In this document: positions 9,194 through 17,279 of the stretch, piece by piece
Layout: every line of letters starts with the position of its first letter
Numbering within the stretch: the first letter of the stretch is position 1
Origin: Methyloversatilis discipulorum
Lineage (GTDB): Bacteria > Pseudomonadota > Gammaproteobacteria > Burkholderiales > Rhodocyclaceae
DNA length: 64,000 bases
Direction: 5' to 3'
Assembly (NCBI RefSeq): GCF_000385375.1
Contig: NZ_ARVV01000001.1
Location: 2,232,001 to 2,296,000 of the forward strand
Position numbers and translations under genes: made by a program
Notes under the pieces: generated by a model
The model's database searches: none
What the model was told of the DNA's origin: nothing
The model's input: only the letters and a program-made list of their open reading frames with translations

Positions 9194-9757
9194 TTAGATC
9201 TTGCCGACCAGGTCGAGCGACGGGGTCAGGGTTTCAGCGCCTTCCTTCCACTTGGCCGGGCAGACCTGGCCGGGGTGGCTGGCGACGAACTGGGCAGCCT
9301 TGAGCTTGCGCAGCGTTTCGTTCATGTCGCGGGCGATCGCGTTGTCGTGGATTTCGGCGGTCTTGATCTGACCTTCCGGGTTGATGATGAAGGTGCCGCG
9401 CAGCGCCAGACCTTCTTCATCGATATGCACGTCGAACGCGCGGGTCAGTTGGTGGGTCGGGTCACCGACCAGCGGGAACTGGGCCTTGCCGACGGCCGGC
9501 GAGGTTTCGTGCCACACCTTGTGCGAGAAATGGGTGTCGGTGGTGACGATATACACTTCGGCACCAGCCTTCTGGAATTCGGCGTAGTTGTTGGCCGCGT
9601 CTTCGACTTCGGTCGGGCAGTTGAAGGTGAAGGCAGCCGGCATGAACACGATCACCGACCACTTGCCCTTCAGGCTCTCGTCGGTCACGGTGATGAACTT
9701 GCCGTTGTGGAAAGCGTTTGCCTTGAAGGGCTGGACGGTGCTGTTGATGATGCTCAT
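9194..9757 (-). CDS. ahpC: Alkyl hydroperoxide reductase subunit C (2-Cys peroxiredoxin)
   Basis: This 187-aa typical AhpC reduces H2O2, organic peroxides and peroxynitrite in the cytoplasm. The peroxidatic cysteine is C47 in FTFNCPTEVED, and the resolving cysteine near the C-terminus lies in GQVCPAKW. It works with AhpF, encoded next on the same strand. An AGAGGA ribosome site lies about 9 bases before the ATG at 9757. Two palindromes lie in the 74 bases upstream, between it and the ACR3 gene, and could hold an OxyR- or metal-responsive operator. Confidence 0.97.
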   Translation of the reverse strand: MSIINSTVQPFKANAFHNGKFITVTDESLKGKWSVIVFMPAAFTFNCPTEVEDAANNYAEFQKAGAEVYIVTTDTHFSHKVWHETSPAVGKAQFPLVGDPTHQLTRAFDVHIDEEGLALRGTFIINPEGQIKTAEIHDNAIARDMNETLRKLKAAQFVASHPGQVCPAKWKEGAETLTPSLDLVGKI

Positions 9758-9789
9758 GTCGAGATCCTCTTTTGTGGGTGGGGTGAAAG

Positions 9790-9836
9790 TCGCAATGATA
9801 TTGCGAAACTGCCTCTTTGTTTAGACTTGTTCTAAA
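9790..9836 (-). promoter_or_regulatory. Two palindromes in the ahpC upstream region
   Basis: One palindrome is TCGCAAT-GAT-ATTGCGA (9790-9806). The other is TTTAGA-CTTGT-TCTAAA (9820-9836). Both are perfect and sit 33-79 bases before the ahpC start. On the minus strand a -10-like TATCAT falls inside the first, and the second lies where a -35 region would be, an arrangement expected for an activator or repressor site. The second also overlaps the ACR3 stop codon. The cognate regulator (OxyR, a Fur/PerR homologue or other) is not identifiable by eye. Confidence 0.45.
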
Positions 9837-10857
9837 AAAGTTCAGCGGAATCCGGAAAAAGATGCGCGCTGCGCCGCGTGAAGGCGACCAGCGACAGCAT
9901 GACCGGTACTTCGACCAGCACGCCGACCACGGTAGCCAGCGCCGCGCCCGAGTGCAGTCCGAACAGGGAGATCGCGACGGCGACCGCAAGTTCGAAGAAA
10001 TTCGACGTGCCGATCAGGCAGGCCGGCGCCGCCACCGGATACGGCAGCTTCATCATCCGCGCGGCGACGAAGGCGATGGCGAAGATGCCGTAGGTCTGCA
10101 GCACCAGCGGCACGGCGATCAGTGCGATCACGAAGGGCTGGGCGACGATGGTTTCCGCCTGGAAACCGAACAGCAGCACCACGGTGGCCAGCAGACCGAC
10201 GATGGACCAGGGCTTGAGCCGCGCGACGAAGCGGGCCAGTGCGGCGCCATTGCCGAGCGCACGTCGTGTCAGCACGCCGGCGAGCAGCGGCAGCACCACG
10301 TAGAGCGCAGTGGACAGCAGAAGCGTTTCCCACGGCACGGCCACGTCGGTCACGCCGAGCAGGAAGGCGGCGATCGGCGCGAAAGCGAACACCATGACCA
10401 GGTCGTTCACCGACACCTGCACCAGCGTGTAATTGGGGTCCCCGCGGGTGAGCTGACTCCAGACGAACACCATCGCGGTGCACGGTGCGACGCCGAGCAG
10501 GATCATGCCGGCGATGTATTCCGACGCCGATTGCGGATCGACCCAGGGCGCGAACAGGTGCTGGAAGAACAGCACGCCCAGTGCGGCCATCGTGAAGGGC
10601 TTGATCAGCCAGTTCACGACCAGCGTCAGCACCAGCCCCTGCGGCCGGCGACCGACGTCGCGCACGGCGGCGAAGTCGATCTGGATCATCATCGGGTAGA
10701 TCATCACCCAGATGAGCACCGCCACCACCAGATTGACGTGTGCCAGTTCCAGCGCAGCAACGGCCGCAAAGGCCGACGGTGCGACCAGACCCAGCGCGAC
10801 GCCCGCGACAATGGCCAGGCCCACCCACAGGGTGAGCCAGCGTTCGAACATGCCCAT
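9832..10857 (-). CDS. acr3: Arsenite efflux permease, ACR3 family
   Basis: This 341-aa inner-membrane protein has about ten helices and exports arsenite. It contains the ACR3 signature around the essential cysteine C126 ([21 protein letters not shown]) and the conserved [11 protein letters not shown] glutamate helix near residue 290. The length is normal for bacterial ACR3. It is the last gene of arsR-arsI-arsC-acr3 on the minus strand and starts 9 bases after arsC. ahpC begins only 74 bases further downstream, so read-through into ahpC is possible. Confidence 0.95.
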   Translation of the reverse strand: MGMFERWLTLWVGLAIVAGVALGLVAPSAFAAVAALELAHVNLVVAVLIWVMIYPMMIQIDFAAVRDVGRRPQGLVLTLVVNWLIKPFTMAALGVLFFQHLFAPWVDPQSASEYIAGMILLGVAPCTAMVFVWSQLTRGDPNYTLVQVSVNDLVMVFAFAPIAAFLLGVTDVAVPWETLLLSTALYVVLPLLAGVLTRRALGNGAALARFVARLKPWSIVGLLATVVLLFGFQAETIVAQPFVIALIAVPLVLQTYGIFAIAFVAARMMKLPYPVAAPACLIGTSNFFELAVAVAISLFGLHSGAALATVVGVLVEVPVMLSLVAFTRRSAHLFPDSAELF

Positions 10858-10866
10858 GGAAAGACC

Positions 10867-11358
10867 TCAGTGTGCGGCCAGATCGCGCGCGGTCTGCTGC
10901 AGCGCCAGCGCGTGCAGACGTTCGTCCGGCATCGCGACCAGGATTTCGAGACGACGGCGGATCAGCGCCAGCGTGTCGCGGAAGGCGGTCAGCTTCGCCG
11001 CATCGCTGCCGGGCGTGGCTGACGGATCGGCGTAGCCCCAGTGCGCGGTCGCCGGATGGCCCGGCCACACCGGGCAGGTTTCGCCGGCTGCGCTGTCGCA
11101 CACGGTGATGATCAGATCCATCGCCGGTGCGTCGGGCGCTGCGAATTCGTCCCAGGCCTTGCTGCGCACGCCCGTCGTATCGATGCCCTGCTCCGCCAGC
11201 GCCTGCAGCGCAAACGGATTCACCCGCCCGCTCGGCTGGCTGCCAGCCGAAAAGGCGCGGAAACGCGCGCCGCCGAGGTGGTTGAGCAGGCACTCGGCGA
11301 GCACGCTGCGCGCCGAGTTGTGGGTGCACAAGAACAGCACGTTGAGCGGGCGAACCAT
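10867..11358 (-). CDS. arsC: Arsenate reductase, LMW protein-tyrosine-phosphatase type
   Basis: This 163-aa cytoplasmic enzyme reduces arsenate to arsenite, the substrate of ACR3. The phosphatase-like P-loop at the N-terminus is LCTHNSARS, with nucleophile C11. The later CDSAAGETCPVWPG segment supplies further cysteines for the disulfide relay, and the catalytic Asp is probably in YADPS. This is the ArsC class that is recycled by thioredoxin or by glutathione/glutaredoxin. One base separates it from arsI and 9 bases from acr3, indicating one operon. Confidence 0.93.
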   Translation of the reverse strand: MVRPLNVLFLCTHNSARSVLAECLLNHLGGARFRAFSAGSQPSGRVNPFALQALAEQGIDTTGVRSKAWDEFAAPDAPAMDLIITVCDSAAGETCPVWPGHPATAHWGYADPSATPGSDAAKLTAFRDTLALIRRRLEILVAMPDERLHALALQQTARDLAAH

Positions 11359-11359
11359 G

Positions 11360-11836
11360 TCAGCAGCAGCCCGAACCGGAGGTCTTCACGCCGATGTTCA
11401 GCGGCTTGCCGCGCGTCACCGGCGCCTGCGGCGCACAGCAGGCAGCACCGCCGCTGGCCGCTTCGTTGAACACCGGAATGTTGCCCAGCGTGTGGAAGTG
11501 CTCCCAGGCGATGCCCTGCGGGTCGGTCACCCAGTGCTTTTCGCTGCGCGCGTAACAGCAGGTGGTTTCGCCTTCGTCGAGCAGTGCCATGTCGGCCGAC
11601 TCGGCGCGCGCCTTCATCGCCGCCAGTTCGGCCGGGTCGTCGGTCTGTATGCCGAGGTGGTCGATGCCTGCTTTGCTGCCACGGGTCGAGATCGCGAAAT
11701 TGACCGGCGGATCCTCCAGCATCCACTTCGCGTAGTCGGCTTCGGTGCGCGCCGGCTGGGCGTCGAACAGCTTGTTGTAGAAGGCGATGCTCTTCGCCAG
11801 GTCGTCGACGTGCAGATGGACGTGAAAGCGCTTCAT
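11360..11836 (-). CDS. arsI: ArsI/CadI-type glyoxalase-fold protein, probable C-As lyase
   Basis: This 158-aa type I extradiol dioxygenase (vicinal oxygen chelate) protein starts at ATG 11834-11836 (MKRFHVHLHV). The likely metal ligands are H7, H60 and E112. The vicinal cysteine pair C93-C94 (ETTCCYARSEKHW) matches the trivalent-organoarsenical site of ArsI, which splits the carbon-arsenic bond of methylarsenite using Fe(II) and O2. The C-terminal tail adds more cysteines (AACCA and a terminal GSGCC). Similar sequences are often labelled cadmium-induced protein CadI. Location between arsR and arsC supports the arsenic role; substrate preference is inferred. Confidence 0.85.
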   Translation of the reverse strand: MKRFHVHLHVDDLAKSIAFYNKLFDAQPARTEADYAKWMLEDPPVNFAISTRGSKAGIDHLGIQTDDPAELAAMKARAESADMALLDEGETTCCYARSEKHWVTDPQGIAWEHFHTLGNIPVFNEAASGGAACCAPQAPVTRGKPLNIGVKTSGSGCC

Positions 11837-11849
11837 TGCGGTTCTCCGG

Positions 11850-12173
11850 TCAGCAGTTCGTGCAGGAAGGTGCAGCCTCGACACAGGGCGTGCCGCGGCA
11901 GCAGTTTTCGGTCAGATAGGCCATCAGTGCACCCATGCGGGCGTAGTCGGCGCGGTAGATCAGGTGACGGCCGTCGCGCGACTGCAGCAGCAGGCCGGCC
12001 TGGGTCAGTTCCTTCAGATGAAAGGACAGCGTGGTCGGCGCCACCGCCAGCGCCTCGCCGAGCGCGCCGGGCGTCATGCCGTCGGGGCCGGCGACGACCA
12101 GTGCGCGGAACACGCGCAGACGGATTTCGTGGGCCAGTGCGGCCAGCGCGCGGATGATGTCCTGTTCTTCCAT
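11850..12173 (-). CDS. arsR: ArsR-family arsenic-responsive repressor
   Basis: This 107-aa winged-helix repressor has the recognition segment VAPTTLSFHLKELTQAGLL and wing RDGRHLIYRAD. It lacks the ELCVCDL metal site of plasmid R773 ArsR. Instead cysteines cluster at the C-terminus: C91, C92, C97, C104 and C107. This resembles the C-terminal As(III) site known for Acidithiobacillus ArsR. The ATG at 12173 has no Shine-Dalgarno sequence. A candidate promoter ends about 7 bases before it, so the mRNA may be leaderless. It heads arsR-arsI-arsC-acr3 and diverges from two cupin genes. Confidence 0.93.
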   Translation of the reverse strand: MEEQDIIRALAALAHEIRLRVFRALVVAGPDGMTPGALGEALAVAPTTLSFHLKELTQAGLLLQSRDGRHLIYRADYARMGALMAYLTENCCRGTPCVEAAPSCTNC

Positions 12174-12174
12174 A

Positions 12175-12208
12175 ATTCAACAATATTTGAATTATTGAAT
12201 CAATGCAA
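12175..12208 (-). promoter_or_regulatory. arsR promoter with overlapping ArsR operator
   Basis: On the minus strand TTGCAT (12208-12203), a 17-base spacer and TATTGT (12185-12180) make a good sigma-70-like promoter. The perfect inverted repeat ATTCAA-CAATAT-TTGAAT (12175-12192) covers the -10, and a third TTGAAT-type half-site follows at 12195-12200. This AT-rich block, unlike its surroundings, fits an ArsR operator. It lies in the 94-base gap between arsR and the plus-strand cupins, so it could control both directions. Confidence 0.65.
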
Positions 12209-12267
12209 GCTTCTCGTGCTTTCGACTACGCTGGCGCTCCACCCTGTTCGCCTGTTCCGCACCCCCG

Positions 12268-12639
12268 ATGAAGACCCGCTACGACCACATCGCCGCCTAC
12301 GTGACCAAGGACGGATCGCTGATCCGCGAACTGATGCATCCGGCGCAGCATGGCGGGCGGGCGCAGAGCCTGGCCGAAGCGACCGTACCGGCCGGCACGC
12401 GCACCGCGCTGCACCGGCATCACGTGACCGAAGAGCTGTACCACGTGACAGCCGGCCAGGGGCGCATGACGTTGGGCGAGCACAGCTTCGACGTGACGGT
12501 CGGCGACACCGTGCTGATTCCGCCGGGCACGAAACACTGCATCGAGGCGACCGGCAGCGGGGCGCTGGTCATCCTCTGCTGCTGCAGCCCGGCCTATGCG
12601 CACGACGACACCGAACTGCTGGACGAGGCCGCAGCGTGA
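12268..12639 (+). CDS. Small single-domain cupin protein
   Basis: This 123-aa protein is one cupin barrel. Motif 1 starts at G43 and gives H49, H51 and E56 (ALHRHHVTEELYH). Motif 2 is GDTVLIPPGTKH, with H90. These should bind one divalent metal. A CCCS cluster (104-107) follows the last strand, which is unusual for such a small cupin. It diverges from arsR across the ArsR operator and overlaps the next cupin gene by 3 bases. Possible roles are a metal-dependent dioxygenase/isomerase or a ligand sensor; no reaction can be assigned. Confidence 0.75.
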   Translation: MKTRYDHIAAYVTKDGSLIRELMHPAQHGGRAQSLAEATVPAGTRTALHRHHVTEELYHVTAGQGRMTLGEHSFDVTVGDTVLIPPGTKHCIEATGSGALVILCCCSPAYAHDDTELLDEAAA

Positions 12640-12968
12640 GCGCCAACCTGTTCGACGGCCTGCCGCCGGCACCGCAGCCGGAAGAGCTATTCGAAACGCT
12701 GTGCGCGCGGCCTGGCGTGCGCATCGAACGCATCGTGTCGACCGGCCAGTGCAGTCCGCCCTGCTTCTGGTACGACCAGCCGGGGGACGAGTGGGTGGCA
12801 CTGCTGAGCGGTTCGGCCACGTTGCGATTCGAGGATGAAGTGGTCGGCCGCGAACTGCGCCCCGGCGACTGGGTGTTCATCGCGGCGCGCCGGCGCCACC
12901 GCGTCGACCGCACCGATGCCGCCACGCCATCGGTCTGGCTGGCCGTGCATCTGGACCCGCCGGACTGA
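12636..12968 (+). CDS. Cupin-fold protein, GTG start
   Basis: This 110-aa protein starts at GTG 12636-12638, overlapping the upstream TGA as GTGA, which argues for translational coupling. It has the cupin pattern STGQCSPPCFWYDQPGDEWVA, a GSATLRFED strand and RPGDWVFIAARRRHRVDRTD. This resembles the phosphomannose-isomerase-type cupins often annotated as cupin domain protein. Two cysteines flank SPP next to the expected metal ligands. The partner cupin and the ArsR operator upstream suggest a shared, possibly arsenic-related, role that cannot be proven here. It converges with the thioredoxin-like gene with 5 bases between stops. Confidence 0.75.
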   Translation: MSANLFDGLPPAPQPEELFETLCARPGVRIERIVSTGQCSPPCFWYDQPGDEWVALLSGSATLRFEDEVVGRELRPGDWVFIAARRRHRVDRTDAATPSVWLAVHLDPPD

Positions 12969-12973
12969 ACGCT

Positions 12974-13213
12974 TCAGCCGGCCTTGCCGAGCAGTTCGCC
13001 GATTTCCTGTTCGCTCAGCACCTTGCCCGCGGACACCAGCTTCTCGTCGATCACCAGCGCCGGCGTCGACATGACGCCATAGGCGGCGATGTCGACGAAA
13101 TCGGTCACCTTGACGATATCCGCCTGCTGGCCGCGTGCGGCCAGCGCCTTGCGCGTGTTGTCCGCCAGTTCGATGCACTTGCGGCAACCGCTGCCCAGTA
13201 CCTTGATGATCAT
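12974..13213 (-). CDS. Thioredoxin-like small redox protein (redox-active disulfide protein 2 family)
   Basis: This 79-aa protein has a glutaredoxin/thioredoxin fold and active site C10-R-K-C13 (GSGCRKCIELA) right after the first strand. The cis-proline loop is MSTPALVID. It belongs to the small archaeal/bacterial family typified by MTH895, whose genes commonly sit beside DUF318 permeases. Here it starts 21 bases downstream of such a permease on the same strand. It probably supplies or senses thiols for the permease or for arsenic handling. Confidence 0.85.
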   Translation of the reverse strand: MIIKVLGSGCRKCIELADNTRKALAARGQQADIVKVTDFVDIAAYGVMSTPALVIDEKLVSAGKVLSEQEIGELLGKAG

Positions 13214-13234
13214 GTCGTCTCCCCGTCTGTCGCG

Positions 13235-14239
13235 TCAGGTGAATGCGCTCGCCAGCGCGTTGAACATATAGCCGATCAGCACGATGCCACCCGCCACGAT
13301 GCCGACGAATGTCGCCAGCAGCGGCGTGCGGACGACGCGCTTGAGCATGACGATGGACGGCAGCGACAGCGCAGTGACCGACATCATGAACGCCAGCGCC
13401 GTCCCCAGCCCCACGCCGCGCGCAACCAGCGCCTCGGCGATCGGCAGCGTGCCGAAGATGTCGGCGTACATCGGCATGCCGACCAGCGTGGCCAGGGGTA
13501 CCGACCATGGCTTGTCCTGACCGAGCAGCCCGTTGATCAGGCTTGCCGGTATCCAGTTGTGGATGGCTGCGCCGATGGCGACACCGATCAGGATGTAGAG
13601 CCAGACGCGGCGAACGATGTCGCGCACCTGATCACGGGCGAAGCGCAGGCGCTCGCGCACGTCGGGTACGCTTTCATCACCGTTCATGACCGGGCTGGTG
13701 AATACGAAGGGCTCGATGTGGCGCTCCATCCGCGCACGGCCGATCAAGCTGCCGCCGACCACCGCCAGCACGACGCCTACCGTCACGTAGGCAATGGCGA
13801 TGGGCCAGTTGAAAATGCTCGCCAGCAGGATGACGGACGCCAGATCGACCAGCGGCGACGAAATCAGGAAGGAAAAGGTGACGCCTGTCGGCAGGCCGGC
13901 GCTGGTGAAGCCGATGAACAGCGGAATCGACGAACAGGAACAGAACGGCGTGACGGTACCGAGCAGGGCTGCCAGCACATTTCCGCGCACCCCGGAGAAG
14001 CGTCCCAGGATGCGACGCGTGCGCTCGGGCGGGAAATGGCTCTGCACGTAAGAAATGCCGAAGATCAGCAGCGACAGCAGGATGAATATCTTCGCCGTGT
14101 CATAGATGAAGAAATGCACGCTTGAACCGACCCGTCCGCTCATCGGCAAGCCCATGCCCTGCTCGACCAGCGTGCGCACCAGGTCTGACAGCCACTGCAT
14201 GCGCAGCAACTGGTCGTTGAGCCAGCCAAACGGATTCAT
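13235..14239 (-). CDS. DUF318/ArsP-family permease
   Basis: This 334-aa inner-membrane protein has about eight helices in two repeats joined by a charged cytoplasmic loop (about 165-215). The first repeat has TPFCSCSSIPLFIGF with C100 and C102, the pair diagnostic of the YraQ/ArsP group. The second has VGMPMYADIFGTLPIAEAL. ArsP members export trivalent organoarsenicals such as methylarsenite. With ArsI, ArsC and ACR3 about 1.4 kb away this is a reasonable specific guess, but other family members have different or unknown substrates. The downstream thioredoxin-like gene is probably co-transcribed. Confidence 0.8.
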   Translation of the reverse strand: MNPFGWLNDQLLRMQWLSDLVRTLVEQGMGLPMSGRVGSSVHFFIYDTAKIFILLSLLIFGISYVQSHFPPERTRRILGRFSGVRGNVLAALLGTVTPFCSCSSIPLFIGFTSAGLPTGVTFSFLISSPLVDLASVILLASIFNWPIAIAYVTVGVVLAVVGGSLIGRARMERHIEPFVFTSPVMNGDESVPDVRERLRFARDQVRDIVRRVWLYILIGVAIGAAIHNWIPASLINGLLGQDKPWSVPLATLVGMPMYADIFGTLPIAEALVARGVGLGTALAFMMSVTALSLPSIVMLKRVVRTPLLATFVGIVAGGIVLIGYMFNALASAFT

Positions 14240-14326
14240 TGCGGATGTGTGCGGCAGGACATGCTGCCCATGCTAGACCCTCGCTGCACGGGCGGCTTGA
14301 ACTGGCTCAAGCGTAGGCGAACTGCC

Positions 14327-14908
14327 TCAGTCGGGCACGCCGAAATCCAGCGCGCTCTGCGCGACCGGTGCAAAGCTGCGCCGGTGTATCGGCGACGGGC
14401 CGTGGATGCGCAATGCGGCCAGGTGTTCGGCGGTCGGATAGCCTTTGTGCTTGGCGATGCCGTACTGTGGATAGAGCGCCGCCAGCGCCATCATTTCGTG
14501 ATCGCGACCGGTCTTGGCCAGGATGGAGGCGGCCGAGATCGCCGCTTCCGACGCGTCGCCGCCGACGATGGCGCGTGCCGGAACGGTGAGGCCGGGCGGT
14601 ATGCGGTTGCCGTCGACAAGCACCTGATCGGGTGGTGCGGCGAGGCCTTCGACCGCGCGCCGCATCGCCAGCATGGTCGCGTGCAGGATGTTCAGACGGT
14701 CGATTTCCTCCACCGTCGCGATGCCGACCGCCCAGGCCAGCGCGCGCTCGCGGATCAAGGGCGCCAGCGCCTCGCGCTTCTTCTCCGACAGCTTCTTCGA
14801 ATCGTTCAGACCGTCGATCGGGCGTACCGGATCGAGGATGACCGCCGCGGCATAGACCGGCCCGCACAGCGGACCGCGGCCGGCCTCGTCGACACCGGCG
14901 ATCTTCAT
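14327..14908 (-). CDS. rnhB: Ribonuclease HII
   Basis: This 193-aa enzyme cleaves the RNA strand of RNA-DNA hybrids and single ribonucleotides in DNA. The DEAGRG motif gives D7 and E8. LVDGN supplies D99, and KTGRDHEM the fourth acidic residue. The [10 protein letters not shown] motif is also present. Its ATG overlaps the lpxB stop (ATGA, 14905-14908), the usual lpxB-rnhB coupling in proteobacteria. It is the last gene of the long minus-strand run; a weak stem GCTTGA/TCAAGC (14295-14312) lies just downstream without a T-tract. Confidence 0.96.
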   Translation of the reverse strand: MKIAGVDEAGRGPLCGPVYAAAVILDPVRPIDGLNDSKKLSEKKREALAPLIRERALAWAVGIATVEEIDRLNILHATMLAMRRAVEGLAAPPDQVLVDGNRIPPGLTVPARAIVGGDASEAAISAASILAKTGRDHEMMALAALYPQYGIAKHKGYPTAEHLAALRIHGPSPIHRRSFAPVAQSALDFGVPD

Positions 14909-16056
14909 GCGCGTGGCAGGTGCGGCAGGATGGCGGCGGCGGCGCGCGCTGCCGTGCCCTGGCGCAGCGTGAAGTGGATGCGCTCGAATTCGTCGATCTG
15001 CGCCGCCCGCGCCACCGCGTCGCCGAGCAGCGCGTCGAGCGCGTCGGCCAGCTTTTCAGGCGTGGCGTCGTGCTGCAGCAGTTCCGGCACGATGCTGCGT
15101 CCGGCCAGGATATTGGGCAGGCCGACCCAGGGCTGGTAGGCCATGCGCTTCATGATGCGGTAGCTCAGCGCGTGGATGCGGTAGGCCACGACGTGCGGCG
15201 CGCGGCACAGCGCCGCTTCGAGAGTCGCCGTACCGCTGGCCACCAGCGCCACGTCGCACGCCATCAGCGCGTCGCGCGCGTGGCCGAACAGGATGGACAC
15301 CGGCAGTTCGGTTGCCTGGCAGTCCCACAGCGCCTGTTCGAACTGGGTTCGCGTTTCGCGCGTGGTCAGCGGCACCAGGAATCTGAGATCCGGATGGCGC
15401 TCGTGCAGCAGCTTGGCTGCACCGATCCAGGCGTGTGCGTTGTACTGAAGTTCCGATTGGCGGCTGCCCGGCAGCAAGGCCACGATGCGCGCATCGACCG
15501 GAATCGCCAGCCGCTCGCGGGCAGCAAAGCGCTGTGGCTCGGGCGAAATCTCGTCGGCGAAGGGATGGCCGACATAGCTCACCGGCACGCCGGCCTTCTC
15601 GTAGATCGCCGGCTCGAACGGGAACAGGCAGAGCACGCGCGACACGCTGCGCGCGATGCCCTTGATGCGGCCACCGCGCCAAGCCCAGATCGACGGGCTC
15701 ACGTAGTGAATGGCAGGCACACCGGCGTCGCGCAGCTTGCGCTCCAGCCACAGGTTGAAGTCGGGCGCATCGACGCCGATGAAGGCGGCCGGCTTGTCCC
15801 TGAGCAGGCGGTCGAGCAGGCTGCGACGGATGCCGGCCAGTTCGCGGTAGTGCTTGAGCACCTCGAAATAGCCGCGCACGGCCAGTTTCTCGGACGGCCA
15901 CCAGGCGTCGAAGCCGGCCGATTGCATGCGCGGCCCGCCGATGCCGACGAAGTCGATATCGGGCCGCGCGTCGCGCAGCGCCTTGATCAGGTGCGCAGCC
16001 AGCTGGTCGCCCGACGCTTCGCCGGCGACCATGGCCACCGTGATGCGGGAGGCCAT
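14905..16056 (-). CDS. lpxB: Lipid-A-disaccharide synthase
   Basis: This 383-aa GT19 glycosyltransferase joins UDP-2,3-diacylglucosamine and lipid X at the inner face of the membrane. It begins with the signature [32 protein letters not shown] and [13 protein letters not shown] are the conserved acceptor/UDP segments, and the C-terminal [12 protein letters not shown] lines the donor site. Length is typical. The start overlaps the lpxA stop by one base (TAATG). Confidence 0.97.
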   Translation of the reverse strand: MASRITVAMVAGEASGDQLAAHLIKALRDARPDIDFVGIGGPRMQSAGFDAWWPSEKLAVRGYFEVLKHYRELAGIRRSLLDRLLRDKPAAFIGVDAPDFNLWLERKLRDAGVPAIHYVSPSIWAWRGGRIKGIARSVSRVLCLFPFEPAIYEKAGVPVSYVGHPFADEISPEPQRFAARERLAIPVDARIVALLPGSRQSELQYNAHAWIGAAKLLHERHPDLRFLVPLTTRETRTQFEQALWDCQATELPVSILFGHARDALMACDVALVASGTATLEAALCRAPHVVAYRIHALSYRIMKRMAYQPWVGLPNILAGRSIVPELLQHDATPEKLADALDALLGDAVARAAQIDEFERIHFTLRQGTAARAAAAILPHLPRA

Positions 16057-16835
16057 TATCGGATGATGCCGCGTCCGCCGGATGCGAGGAAATCGGACAG
16101 CAGCGCGACTTCGGGCGTCACCTTCGCCGCTTCGGCGATGGCGGCCTTGGCGTCGTCCAGCGTCAGCCCCTCACGGTACAGCGTCTTGTAGGCGCGCTTG
16201 ATCGCCATGATGGCTTCGCTGCTGTAGCCGCGACGGCGCAGGCCTTCGCTGTTGATGCCGTGCGGGCTGGCCGGCACGCCGTTGGCCAGCACGAAGGGCG
16301 GCACGTCCTGCAGCACGCTCGAATGCACGCCGCAGAAGCTGTGCGCACCGACGCGCACGAACTGGTGCACGCCGGTGAAGCCGCCGAGGATGGCCCAGTC
16401 GCCGACATGCACATGACCGGCCAGCGCAGTGTTGTTGGCCATGATGGTGTGGCTGCCGACCTGGCAGTCGTGCGCCACGTGCACGTAGGCCATGATCCAG
16501 TTGTCGTCGCCGAGACGCGTGACGCCGCCGTCCTGCACGGTGCCGCAGTTCATCGTCGCGTATTCGCGCACGGTGTTGCGGTCGCCGATCTCCAGACGGG
16601 TCGGTTCATTGGCGTACTTCTTGTCCTGCGGTGCGCCGCCGATCGAACAGAAGGGGTGGAACGCGTTGTCGCGCCCGATGCGAGTGTGGCCCTGGATCAC
16701 CACGTGCGCATGCACCTTGGTGCCGGCGCCGATCTCGACGTTCGGCCCGATGATGCTGTAGGCACCGATCTCGACACCATCGGCAATCTGCGCCGCCGGA
16801 TCGACGATGGCGGTCGGATGGATGAGCGTTGCCAT
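16056..16835 (-). CDS. lpxA: UDP-N-acetylglucosamine acyltransferase
   Basis: This 259-aa left-handed beta-helix enzyme performs the first step of lipid A synthesis, moving a 3-hydroxyacyl chain from ACP to UDP-GlcNAc. Hexapeptide repeats fill the first two thirds (from [20 protein letters not shown] onward). The catalytic histidine lies in [13 protein letters not shown]. The [13 protein letters not shown] segment starts the C-terminal helical domain. Its start shares a base with the fabZ stop (TGATG at 16833-16837). Confidence 0.97.
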   Translation of the reverse strand: MATLIHPTAIVDPAAQIADGVEIGAYSIIGPNVEIGAGTKVHAHVVIQGHTRIGRDNAFHPFCSIGGAPQDKKYANEPTRLEIGDRNTVREYATMNCGTVQDGGVTRLGDDNWIMAYVHVAHDCQVGSHTIMANNTALAGHVHVGDWAILGGFTGVHQFVRVGAHSFCGVHSSVLQDVPPFVLANGVPASPHGINSEGLRRRGYSSEAIMAIKRAYKTLYREGLTLDDAKAAIAEAAKVTPEVALLSDFLASGGRGIIR

Positions 16836-17269
16836 CAGGTCGGACGCACCGCACAGAGCAGTTCGGATTCGGCCACCACGCCGCCGTCGACACGCGCGCG
16901 CGCCTGGTACTTCCAGATGCCGCGCGAGTGCTTGAGCAGATCGACTTCGAGGATGAGTTGATCACCGGCCATGACCGGCTTCTTGAAGCGGGTGTTGTCT
17001 ACGCCACAGAGGTAATAGACCGAATCCGCGTCGGGCGTCGTGCCCAGCGTTTCGAAGGACAGGATGGCCGCAGTCTGCGCCAGCGCCTCGACGATGAGCA
17101 CGCCCGGCATGACCGGGTGGTTCGGGAAGTGGCCGGGGAAGAAGGGCTCGTTGATCGTGACGTTCTTCAGCGCCTTGATGTACTTGCCCGCCTCGACTTC
17201 GAGCACGCGATCGACCAGCAGGAAAGGAAAGCGGTGCGGCAGCGACTTCAGCACCGCGTGGATGTCCAT
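16835..17269 (-). CDS. fabZ: 3-hydroxyacyl-ACP dehydratase FabZ
   Basis: This 144-aa hot-dog-fold enzyme dehydrates 3-hydroxyacyl-ACP in fatty acid synthesis. Catalytic H47 lies in [14 protein letters not shown] and E61 in LIVEALAQ. The start ATG 17267-17269 ([16 protein letters not shown]) is the family start; the longer in-frame reading is lpxD out of frame. Its place between lpxD and lpxA lets lipid A and phospholipid synthesis share the hydroxyacyl-ACP pool. Confidence 0.96.
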   Translation of the reverse strand: MDIHAVLKSLPHRFPFLLVDRVLEVEAGKYIKALKNVTINEPFFPGHFPNHPVMPGVLIVEALAQTAAILSFETLGTTPDADSVYYLCGVDNTRFKKPVMAGDQLILEVDLLKHSRGIWKYQARARVDGGVVAESELLCAVRPT

Positions 17270-17279
17270 CGATTTCAAT

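Noticed and set aside
14240..14326. GCTTGA/TCAAGC stem as a terminator for rnhB
   Set aside because: It has a short stem and is followed by GC-rich sequence with no T-run; termination may be Rho-dependent.
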